DNA of 15,344 nucleotides from Emcibacteraceae bacterium (GTDB taxonomy: Bacteria > Pseudomonadota > Alphaproteobacteria > Sphingomonadales > Emcibacteraceae): assembly GCA_016763335.1 (NCBI GenBank), contig JAESUD010000326.1, positions 1 to 15,344 of the forward strand, read 5' to 3'. The translations under genes and the position numbers were made by a program. Shown here piece by piece: positions 7,810 to 14,289 of the stretch (position 1 is its first letter; the number at the start of each line of letters is the position of its first letter). The notes beneath the pieces were generated by a model. It had not been told where the DNA came from. It saw nothing but the letters and a program-made list of their open reading frames with translations, and did not search any database.

Positions 7810-8265
7810 ATGGATATTTCAAATTTGATAAATATGGACGCAATTTTTCCGTCCCTGAAAGCAACAAGCAAAAAACAATTGCTTCAGGAACTGGGAAATC
7901 TTGCCAAAAAAGCAATTGGCAAGCCAGTCTATGAGATAGCGAACGTTCTAATGGAACGGGAACGACTTGGCTCAACCGGTGTTGGCCAAGGCGTTGCTAT
8001 TCCACACGGGCGGTTTGCCGAACTTGATAAAATTTGCGGTATATTTGCGAAGCTAGAAACGCCAGTTAATTACGATTCAATTGATGATCAACCGGTTGAC
8101 CTTGTTTTCCTATTATTAGTCCCCGAACAAGCTGGTGCTGATCACCTCAAAGCACTGGCAAAAATATCACGTGTACTTCGCGATAAAAATATTTGCGAAA
8201 AATTAAGAGGCACTGATAGCGGCGATGCTATTTATGCAATCCTAAACTCTACACAAGCTGCATAA
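7810..8265 (+). CDS. ptsN: PTS-Ntr EIIA component PtsN
   Basis: 151-residue cytoplasmic EIIA of the nitrogen-related phosphotransferase system. It accepts phosphate from NPr and acts as a regulator rather than in sugar uptake. The phosphorylatable histidine is H66 in GVGQGVAIPHGR (57-68), matching E. coli H73. The fold is continuous from MDISNLI to the C-terminal LNSTQ. The ATG is preceded by AGG with seven bases between. It ends the rpoN-hpf-ptsN block, and the terminator at 8270 follows four bases after the stop. No ptsP, ptsO or hprK is in the window. Confidence 0.96.
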   Translation: MDISNLINMDAIFPSLKATSKKQLLQELGNLAKKAIGKPVYEIANVLMERERLGSTGVGQGVAIPHGRFAELDKICGIFAKLETPVNYDSIDDQPVDLVFLLLVPEQAGADHLKALAKISRVLRDKNICEKLRGTDSGDAIYAILNSTQAA

Positions 8266-8269
8266 AAAA

Positions 8270-8299
8270 AACACTCCGCAATAAATTTTGCGGAGTGTT
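8270..8299. terminator. Bidirectional intrinsic terminator between ptsN and the TPR-SPOR gene
   Basis: AACACTCCGCA (8270-8280), an eight-base loop and TGCGGAGTGTT (8289-8299) form an 11-pair, GC-containing perfect stem. On the minus strand it is followed by a run of seven T (8270-8264), a good terminator for the 11092-8324 unit. On the plus strand the tail is the weaker CTAATTTT. It lies between converging genes. Confidence 0.9.
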
Positions 8300-8323
8300 C
8301 TAATTTTAAACTCGATATATATT

Positions 8324-9592
8324 TTAAAGAACGCCTTCTTCTTGTTTCTGTAATGGAAGCTCTTCTCTATATTTGAATTGATCAGCTAGGTTTTTATCTT
8401 TTTTGGATTCTGGCAAATCTCCTTCTGCCACTTCCGGTGGGCGCACCCAACAGTCAGTTCCCAGTTCCTGAATTTTCTGACAAGCCACCCTCGCTTCTTC
8501 ATAGCTCGTAAGTGGTCCGGCATTAAGCCTGTAAAAATAACCATTTGGTTGTTTTATACGATCACCAAAATCAATCTCTGAGCGGCGAGGTTCGAGCTGG
8601 CCGATAATATCAAAATATTTAGCTTTTAACGCATTCCAACCCGGACGAAGTTCTTCTTTAGTACGAAAAGCTGCTATTTGAAGCGCCCAACCTTCAGGAC
8701 CAAGAAGTGCAGGCACGCCTTCATCATCCGGTTCTGGTTCTGGTTCAGGCTCAATAAAAGCAATCGGTTCTGGGGGTACTTCAACGAGCCGCGCCACGGT
8801 AATCGCTTTTGTAAGCTCATTATCATCATCATTATAAGCGACATTAGCGAACTTAGTAATATCAGTCATGTCATTACCAGACTGATTAAGAACGGCATCA
8901 AAGCGGTCATCAGCATTAAGGCTCGTTAAAATACGGTAATAATTTAGGTTTTCATTTGTAATATCAGGGCCACTATCTATAGAAAGCAAGCGCGCAGACA
9001 TTATCTCGTTACCCGAAAGGGCATACGCCATTGCAAGGTTTTGGCGGTGGGTCGCACCAGCATCTCTATGTTGTGCTGCTTGTTTCAAAATGGCAATTGA
9101 CTGATCATGACGCGATTGAAGCGCAAGCGAAAGGCCATAATTATTGAGAAGCTCCAGATTGTCAGGATCAACAGCAAGGCCGTCTTTATATACCTCTAAT
9201 GAAGCAGCCCGATGGCCCTGCATATCTAACGCAAGCGCAAGAGAACTCATCGCATCAACATCACGTGGACTTATACGTACAGCCTGCTGTAGAAACGGCA
9301 ACGCACGCGTTGGACGGTTAAGGGCAAGATAACTTGAACCTAACCCTTTAAGAGCACGCATACTCCGGCCATTTTTGTTCATGGCTTTCTGAAACGTATC
9401 ATTAGCTTCATTATATTGACCAATTGCCGCTAAGCTTTCACCAAGCCCAACCAACGGTTCAACGCTAGAGCCATTATATCTATGAGCCCGCCTGTAAAGT
9501 GGAATGGCTGCATTATAATCGCCCTGTTCCGCCATTTCATTGGCAAGAGAAAGAAAACTATTATTCGTAACCCCCACTTCAACGGCTTGCAT
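8324..9592 (-). CDS. TPR and SPOR-domain protein, probably a frameshifted lipoprotein
   Basis: 422 residues from the first ATG in this frame. About five or six tetratricopeptide repeats span residues 12-205 (for example GDYNAAIPLYRRAHRYN and RPTRALPFLQQAVRISP). A linker with an EPEPEPEP run (281-288) follows, then a SPOR domain at about 302-385 (WALQIAAFRT, YFYRLNAGPLTSYEEARVAC). SPOR domains bind peptidoglycan stripped of stem peptides, so this protein is expected outside the cytoplasm, yet this start gives no signal peptide. In the same frame upstream of the ATG the DNA still encodes GCSGGNLGNQSTAVYKG, and a signal peptide sits in the adjacent frame (see 9593-9759). The intact ancestral form was therefore probably a lipoprotein. 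TadD-like TPR lipoproteins are the nearest relatives I recognise. It is last in the ParA-RHH unit. Confidence 0.85.
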   Translation of the reverse strand: MQAVEVGVTNNSFLSLANEMAEQGDYNAAIPLYRRAHRYNGSSVEPLVGLGESLAAIGQYNEANDTFQKAMNKNGRSMRALKGLGSSYLALNRPTRALPFLQQAVRISPRDVDAMSSLALALDMQGHRAASLEVYKDGLAVDPDNLELLNNYGLSLALQSRHDQSIAILKQAAQHRDAGATHRQNLAMAYALSGNEIMSARLLSIDSGPDITNENLNYYRILTSLNADDRFDAVLNQSGNDMTDITKFANVAYNDDDNELTKAITVARLVEVPPEPIAFIEPEPEPEPDDEGVPALLGPEGWALQIAAFRTKEELRPGWNALKAKYFDIIGQLEPRRSEIDFGDRIKQPNGYFYRLNAGPLTSYEEARVACQKIQELGTDCWVRPPEVAEGDLPESKKDKNLADQFKYREELPLQKQEEGVL

Positions 9593-9759
9593 ACGCGTCT
9601 CACCGTCATTACCCTTATATACGGCGGTTGACTGATTGCCGAGATTGCCGCCAGAACAGCCGTCATGAATATTGATAATGCCACAACAACAAATGGTTCA
9701 AGTTTGAATTTTTTATTTATATTTTTTTTCATTTCATCGCTTCTGTTGAGTTTTGTCAT
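9593..9759 (-). other. Signal peptide and lipobox region, out of frame with the TPR-SPOR gene
   Basis: Minus-strand translation from the ATG at 9759 (or 9732) gives a basic start, MKKNINKKFKLEP, then a hydrophobic FVVVALSIFMT, a typical signal peptide. Just after, the TPR-SPOR frame reads GCSGGN. Adding one G at the GG pair 9661-9660 joins them as SIFMTGCSGGN, a good lipobox (M-T-G-C). As written, the signal-peptide frame instead runs on as unrelated sequence to 9430. A GGAAT site precedes 9759 and AGAAG precedes 9732, so either could be the start. The cause may be a real single-base deletion or a sequencing/assembly error. Confidence 0.7.
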
Positions 9760-9790
9760 ATTAAATTCCATTCGACTAAAATAGCCATTT

Positions 9791-10363
9791 TTATTTACTT
9801 GTTAGACAGTTACAATCACTCAAATTACATATTATTTCGTCTTCGGTTAAGTACATTTCCAATGCTTCAGAAATTATTTCCTGACAACTTTTTCTTGAAT
9901 GGGCCGCATATAATCTTAATTTTAAATGCTCTTCCTGCCCCATTCTCAGTGTCATGGCAATTCTTCTCTTTGCCGTTACTTTATTCTCAACCGGGGTCAC
10001 CTTATCTTTAATAACCCGTGATCTCTCATTCACCCTTACTATTGTCTTTTCGTCTTCAAGCACATTGGGTTTAATTTTATTTAGCACTTCATTCTGTAGC
10101 TTATTCTGTGGTTCAACCACTTTCTCTTCTTCCATCACGGCCTTATTATATTGCCGTTTGGTAACCTTATTTATTTCCATAACGGCTTCTACAAGGATAC
10201 TTGTATCAGCCCGTTGCGTAGTAATATCCTCATGAACCCGTGAATTTTGCTCCACGTCCATAGCTTGAACATTTAAGCGGTGATCTGTATGGGCTGGATT
10301 TGCCGTCCCTTTTCTCGCTAATAACATTCCGGAAAGACGCGCTTCTTTTCTAGCTGTACTCAT
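9791..10363 (-). CDS. Basic protein with C-terminal ribbon-helix-helix domain, candidate ParA partner
   Basis: 190 residues; I do not recognise a named family for the full protein. The C-terminus has a ribbon-helix-helix pattern: strand RRIAMTLRM (133-141), helix GQEEHLKLRLYAAHS (142-156) and helix SCQEIISEALEMYL (159-172), as in MetJ/Arc/ParG-type DNA-binding dimers. The first 24 residues (ARKEARLSGMLLARKG) are basic and probably exposed. Residues 40-130 are highly charged and low in hydrophobic content, likely disordered or coiled coil. The tail is unusual, with C179, C184 and C186 in the last 12 residues. A GAGGG site precedes the ATG. The gene begins 15 bp after the ParA stop, so they are co-transcribed. 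Size and layout (flexible basic N-terminus, RHH C-terminus) resemble an enlarged ParG. Confidence 0.75.
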   Translation of the reverse strand: MSTARKEARLSGMLLARKGTANPAHTDHRLNVQAMDVEQNSRVHEDITTQRADTSILVEAVMEINKVTKRQYNKAVMEEEKVVEPQNKLQNEVLNKIKPNVLEDEKTIVRVNERSRVIKDKVTPVENKVTAKRRIAMTLRMGQEEHLKLRLYAAHSRKSCQEIISEALEMYLTEDEIICNLSDCNCLTSK

Positions 10364-10378
10364 AACAAGAACCCTCTT

Positions 10379-11092
10379 TTAACCTTCTGCCTGTCGGCGA
10401 CCAAAACCAGCCGATTGTGACGGAGCACGTCTAAACTGCTGTGCTTGATGCTTGAAAACAATCCTTCTAAAGTTTTTTTCAAGACGGTCACTTACATAAT
10501 CCCACAAATCAGCCATTTCTTTAGCCGATTTTGAATCGGGGTTAATTTCCATAACGGTTCTGCCATCAATCATACTTGATGCAAAATCCGTCCGCTGATG
10601 GATAGTCACCGGTGCAACCGTACCATGCTGTGATAATGCAATGGCTGCATCACTGGTTATTCTTGCTCTTGGTGTCGCGGCGTTAATGACGAACATAAAC
10701 GGTTTATCGCTTCTATCAGCTAACTCAACCGTCGCACCGGCAGCTCTAAGGTCATGGGGACTTGGACGTGTAGGAATAACGATCAGGTCAGAAACCGCAA
10801 TAACGCCTTGGATTGCCAGGGTAATGGCTGGTGGTGTATCTATGATTGCGAGTTTAAAGCCTTGTTCACGAAGCTGATCAAGATCCGATAAAAGCCTCGA
10901 AACGTTGGTTTGAGCAAAGGCCGGCGTCGCCGCTTCCCTTTCGTTCCACCATGCTGTCAAACTGCCTTGCGGGTCTGTATCCACAAGAACAACTGGTCCA
11001 GCACCAGCTAGTTCCGCCTGAACGGCCAAATGTCCACTAATAGTCGTTTTTCCCGACCCACCCTTTTGAGATGTTACTGCTAATACACGCAT
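10379..11092 (-). CDS. ParA-family ATPase, small type without N-terminal HTH
   Basis: 237-residue cytoplasmic ATPase of the ParA/MinD deviant-Walker superfamily; these bind DNA or membrane and position plasmids, chromosomes or complexes. The deviant Walker A is QKGGSGKTT (9-17) with signature lysine K10 and K15. Walker A' is DTDPQG (38-43), and Walker B is LAIIDTPP with D85. No HTH precedes the ATPase, as in type Ib (ParF-like) proteins. A basic C-terminal tail (RRIVFKHQAQQFRRAP) may touch DNA. The frame extends three bases to a TTG, but the ATG at 11092 is better spaced from the GAGGT ribosome site. No ParB or parS-like gene is adjacent; the next gene encodes an RHH protein. It is probably not the main chromosomal ParA, which normally sits with parB. 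Confidence 0.93.
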   Translation of the reverse strand: MRVLAVTSQKGGSGKTTISGHLAVQAELAGAGPVVLVDTDPQGSLTAWWNEREAATPAFAQTNVSRLLSDLDQLREQGFKLAIIDTPPAITLAIQGVIAVSDLIVIPTRPSPHDLRAAGATVELADRSDKPFMFVINAATPRARITSDAAIALSQHGTVAPVTIHQRTDFASSMIDGRTVMEINPDSKSAKEMADLWDYVSDRLEKNFRRIVFKHQAQQFRRAPSQSAGFGRRQAEG

Positions 11093-11131
11093 CAATCTTA
11101 CCTCGGTTTAATTTCACTCAATGTGGTATAT

Positions 11132-11212
11132 GTGAGAAGCTATAGACTCACCCAATCCACTTAACCTTGTCATAATGCATGGTATTTATTAATAAATCGT
11201 AAAACAGGCCTG
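11132..11212. promoter_or_regulatory. Palindrome-rich region upstream of the ParA gene, possible operator
   Basis: The 211-bp gap between the PabBC stop and the ParA start holds three inverted repeats. They are the perfect 14-bp palindrome ATTTATTAATAAAT (11184-11197), the perfect 8-bp CAGGCCTG (11205-11212) and GTGAG-N10-CTCAC (11132-11151). RHH proteins next to ParA commonly repress their own operon through such sites. I could not assign a convincing promoter here. Nothing else is apparent in this gap apart from AT-rich sequence. Confidence 0.4.
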
Positions 11213-11303
11213 CTTTCTCAACAATATAAACCATTGAAAAATATAGATTAATTGTTAAAAATTTAATCAAATTTTGCTTCAAAACAACTATAATGATGTA
11301 AAA

Positions 11304-13115
11304 TTAACGTATTTGAACAGGAATAAGGCCACGTACAGAATTACAGAGATAAACCTGATCAGCAGTGATTAAATCCTCTGGTCGCAATATTACTTCTTGT
11401 GTTTTTATGGACTTATCTTTGAGAAACTGTTGCCTAAATATACCCGGCAATAACCCGCAAGCCACAGGCGGCGTATAATATACCCCGTCCTTTTCTATGA
11501 TAAGATTAGTAAAGCTGCCTTCCGTAAGCTCACCCTTCTCATTAACAAATAAAACATCAAAACAACCAGTCTCAGCATGGTATTTGATAAATTCTGAAAC
11601 AAAAAACTCTCGTAAGCTTGTCTTATGAAAATAAATAGTATCTTGACTATCAATGTTATTCTTAGACAAAACAACCACAGGCAATTCATCATAATCAATT
11701 AACGAAACCACCTCTGATGTAACGGATATATTGCCTCGTTTTGAAAGCAAAACCCTAATTTTAAAACTCTCTACATCATTAGACTTGATATATCCAATAT
11801 GCTTCTCTAGTTGCTCATTGATATATTTTTGGTCATAGGAAAATGAAAAGTACGTGGCTGATTTTTCAAGCCGTTCTAAATGATCATCCTTGAACTTAAT
11901 GCCATCCTTCTGTGAATATCCCATCGTTTCAATAAGGTCAAACCTCGGATAGTTCTTTGTCAAAAATTCTGCTTTAAGCAAACATTCATCATATTCATTC
12001 ACTGCTACTGAATCCGCAACGATAGCCCCGCCAATACCCAGCTCCCCCTTACCATCATTATTTATCGTAATGGTCCTGATCGGCACACTGAAACACATAT
12101 CACCGTCCGGTGTAAAATACCCAATTGCGCCCGTATATATCCCTCTTTGCTCTTGTTCGATCTCGTTTATAATTTCCTGCGCTCTAATTTTTGGTGCACC
12201 GGTCACCGACCCGCAGGGGAAAATTGACGTCATGACGTCAAGTGCTGAACATCCATCTTCTACTTTGGCTTCAATGGTCGTGGTCATTGTAAAAAACGTA
12301 CGGTACTTTTCAACTTCATAGAGGTTTGAAACCTTTACAGACCCTTTGGCGGCCTGCCTTGATAAATCATTTCTAAGCAAATCAACAATCATCAAATTCT
12401 CGGCACGTTCCTTTTCACTGTGATAAAGCGCAGTTGAAAATTTATGATCCTCATCAATAGTCCGCCCCCTTCGACACGTACCTTTCATCGGTTTAGCGGT
12501 AAGCTTACCAGCACTCTTTGTGATAAATAATTCAGGGCTCAATGATAAAACTTTTATTTCATCACTTTCAATATAAGCCGCATATTGAACCGCCTGCGCA
12601 TTTCTAAGCGCGGCATAAAGTGCCTTTGTCGATCCTTCAAAATCAAAAGTAGCTTTTTGCGTGAAATTGACCTGATAAATATCTCCGGCTTTTAAATAGT
12701 CCTGAATTTTATCAAATGCCTGCTCGTAACTTTCCCTGTCCAGACTTAACTGCAAACCATTAAGCGCATATGCAGTTTTATCCTCATACTGCCGCCAGTG
12801 CTGATCCGCAGACTGCCCGTCTAGAATTTTGCGCTCTTTATAAACCCCCATATAAATGTAGGGCACAATTGGTTTTTCCGGCAATAACGACTTTAATTTA
12901 CTTTCAAACCACAACCCTGCCTCATAGCTAACCCAGCCTGCCACATGATAGTTTTCATCAAGTTTACACTGGATTTGCGCAAATGCTTGGGCAATCTCGG
13001 ATGGTTCATTCGCGGTAATTATCTCAACCGGATCTTCATATATATAAGCCGCTTCATTATTTTTTATATTTTGGTTATTTTCCAAAAACAATGAAAGTTT
13101 AGCCTTATTAACCAT
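11304..13115 (-). CDS. pabB: Fused aminodeoxychorismate synthase component I / aminodeoxychorismate lyase
   Basis: 603-residue fusion making p-aminobenzoate for folate in the cytoplasm. The PabB half (about 1-387) turns chorismate and ammonia into 4-amino-4-deoxychorismate; the PabC half (about 391-603) cleaves it to p-aminobenzoate and pyruvate. Chorismate-enzyme landmarks are ERAENLMIVDLLRNDLSR (236-253), FPCGSVTGAPK (299-309) and GIGGAIVADS (360-369). The motif PMKGT (209-213) has the lysine K211 typical of PabB, where anthranilate synthase has alanine. The PabC half is a class IV aminotransferase fold with PLP lysine K498 in YFHKTS, ELTEGSFTNL (529-538) and CGLLPGIFR (553-561). The glutaminase PabA is not here. 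The start is 22 bp after the apbE stop, suggesting co-transcription, with a weak ribosome site. Confidence 0.94.
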   Translation of the reverse strand: MVNKAKLSLFLENNQNIKNNEAAYIYEDPVEIITANEPSEIAQAFAQIQCKLDENYHVAGWVSYEAGLWFESKLKSLLPEKPIVPYIYMGVYKERKILDGQSADQHWRQYEDKTAYALNGLQLSLDRESYEQAFDKIQDYLKAGDIYQVNFTQKATFDFEGSTKALYAALRNAQAVQYAAYIESDEIKVLSLSPELFITKSAGKLTAKPMKGTCRRGRTIDEDHKFSTALYHSEKERAENLMIVDLLRNDLSRQAAKGSVKVSNLYEVEKYRTFFTMTTTIEAKVEDGCSALDVMTSIFPCGSVTGAPKIRAQEIINEIEQEQRGIYTGAIGYFTPDGDMCFSVPIRTITINNDGKGELGIGGAIVADSVAVNEYDECLLKAEFLTKNYPRFDLIETMGYSQKDGIKFKDDHLERLEKSATYFSFSYDQKYINEQLEKHIGYIKSNDVESFKIRVLLSKRGNISVTSEVVSLIDYDELPVVVLSKNNIDSQDTIYFHKTSLREFFVSEFIKYHAETGCFDVLFVNEKGELTEGSFTNLIIEKDGVYYTPPVACGLLPGIFRQQFLKDKSIKTQEVILRPEDLITADQVYLCNSVRGLIPVQIR

Positions 13116-13137
13116 TAATTTTACTCTGAAGAATTTC

Positions 13138-14130
13138 TTATATAGTTATAGCAAGCAACGCGGACTTTCCATCATTATATGTAAGCCTTACTTCAACAGT
13201 GGGAAATTGTTTCAATGTTTCTTCAATGGCTATTTCCGTCATGCTAGAAAATGCCGTTGATAACGCATCCGCCGTTGTCGCATCTTTTGCCCTGACCGTA
13301 ACGGATGCATATAACGCACTGCTACGTCCGGACCTCGGATCAAACAAATGATGATATTTACCGCTGGCATCAAACTCGTTTCCGTATCCACCAGACGTTG
13401 CTACCGCGCCACCATCCATTTCAATCACATCCGCAATCGAAACCGCATCAAACGGGTCAAGCAGCCCTATGCGCCACGGCTCACCATTTTCCTGCAGGCC
13501 AATTGCCCTATATTCCCCCATATCCACAAGCACATTCTTAAATCCATTACTTTTAAGATAGTCCGTTACTTTATCGGTTATATATCCTTGGGCAATGCCG
13601 TTAAAACTAATACCCATACCGGGATTAGCAAATGACACGCTTTTATTTGATAGTAAAATATTATCCGACCCGACTAAAGCCAACACTTGCTTTATTTTAT
13701 TTTCAATTTTTTCTTCATCATTTCCGTCAAAATGATCTTTATATAAATTCCACAATGGTTGAATGGATATGTCAAAAGCCCCATTTGTATGCCGATAAAA
13801 ATCTTTGGAAAGCTTAACGAGTTTAACAAAATCTATATCTGGGTTCTCCAACCTTCCATCTTCATTTAACTGCGATGCAAGCGAATCCCTATCATAAATG
13901 CTAAACAATCTTTCATATTTCTCAATAATTGATAATGCGCCATCAAATATTACGTCGGCTTCATTCTTATCATCAGAGTAAAGCTGAATAGAGGTTTCAG
14001 CACCCAACGCCCTACCGTGCCAACTCAATAGCTCTACAGATTTGTTGTTTGCCAACAAGAGGTTCGGCGCCATAAATGCACCCGTACCAACTGCCATAAT
14101 TCTAAGTAAACGTCTGCGATTATTTATCAT
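13138..14130 (-). CDS. apbE: FAD:protein FMN transferase ApbE
   Basis: 330-residue enzyme that moves FMN from FAD onto Thr/Ser of periplasmic redox proteins such as RnfG or NqrC-type domains. The N-terminus NNRRRLLRIMAVGTGAFMAP has arginines followed by a hydrophobic stretch and reads as a Tat-like or Sec signal, consistent with periplasmic action. ApbE signatures are GAFDISIQPLW (117-127), FNGIAQGYITDKV (176-188), VDMGEYRAIG (202-211), ATSGGYGNEF (244-253) and HHLFDPRSG (260-268). The C-terminal DATTADALSTA (283-293) carries the Mg2+-ligand Asp/Thr region. Length is typical. The usual GGD near residue 204 is replaced by GEY, a variant I believe occurs in alphaproteobacterial members. It is divergent from the porin across a gap holding a large inverted repeat. 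No flavinylated target protein is in the window. Confidence 0.94.
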   Translation of the reverse strand: MINNRRRLLRIMAVGTGAFMAPNLLLANNKSVELLSWHGRALGAETSIQLYSDDKNEADVIFDGALSIIEKYERLFSIYDRDSLASQLNEDGRLENPDIDFVKLVKLSKDFYRHTNGAFDISIQPLWNLYKDHFDGNDEEKIENKIKQVLALVGSDNILLSNKSVSFANPGMGISFNGIAQGYITDKVTDYLKSNGFKNVLVDMGEYRAIGLQENGEPWRIGLLDPFDAVSIADVIEMDGGAVATSGGYGNEFDASGKYHHLFDPRSGRSSALYASVTVRAKDATTADALSTAFSSMTEIAIEETLKQFPTVEVRLTYNDGKSALLAITI

Positions 14131-14181
14131 TAATTTCTATTCCATTACCAAAAAATAAAAAACTTCATTTTACTGTTGTTA

Positions 14182-14239
14182 TTAATACTAAGAATGATTA
14201 CTAGATGCGACTTCGACTAAGATTCATTCTTAGTATTAA
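14182..14239. repeat. 16-bp perfect inverted repeat in the apbE-porin divergent gap, probable operator
   Basis: Arms 14182-14197 (TTAATACTAAGAATGA) and 14224-14239 (its exact reverse complement) flank a 26-base centre; three more pairs follow outside one mismatch. Two related 17-bp semi-palindromes are embedded. They are CTAAGAATGATTACTAG (14188-14204) and CTAAGATTCATTCTTAG (14217-14233), and the second reversed matches the first at 14 of 17 positions. Their centres are 29 bp apart. The placement between two divergent start codons suggests a shared regulator site. I could not match it to Fur, Irr, Pho or other consensus motifs I know. Confidence 0.65.
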
Positions 14240-14258
14240 CAACTAATTACATAAAACC

Positions 14259-14275
14259 TCTCTTTTTAAAAGAGA
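14259..14275 (+). promoter_or_regulatory. 8-bp inverted repeat just upstream of the porin ribosome site
   Basis: TCTCTTTT (14259-14266), one centre base and AAAAGAGA (14268-14275) form a near-perfect palindrome ending five bases before the GGAAG ribosome site (14281-14285). It could be a protein site or, in RNA, a weak hairpin affecting porin translation. Confidence 0.3.
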
Positions 14276-14289
14276 ATATTGGAAGTGAA

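Noticed and set aside
8324..9592. Tad pilus locus component TadD, with the ParA as TadZ
   Set aside because: The TPR pattern is TadD-like, but no secretin, TadA ATPase or pilin gene is nearby, and the SPOR domain and KGGSGKTT ParA do not fit TadD/TadZ.
9430..9660. Continuation of the signal-peptide frame as a separate 113-residue protein
   Set aside because: After the hydrophobic segment it runs antiparallel in meaning to the TPR frame and shows no domain-like pattern; it is the out-of-frame reading of the TPR gene.
11230..11303. Terminator after the PabBC gene
   Set aside because: Only an AT-only stem (GATTAA/TTAATC) with no clean T-run after a GC-rich stem; too weak to call.
14182..14239. 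Fur box or insertion-sequence terminal repeats
   Set aside because: The arms do not fit the GATAATGATAATCATTATC pattern, and only 26 bases lie between them, so they cannot bound a mobile element.
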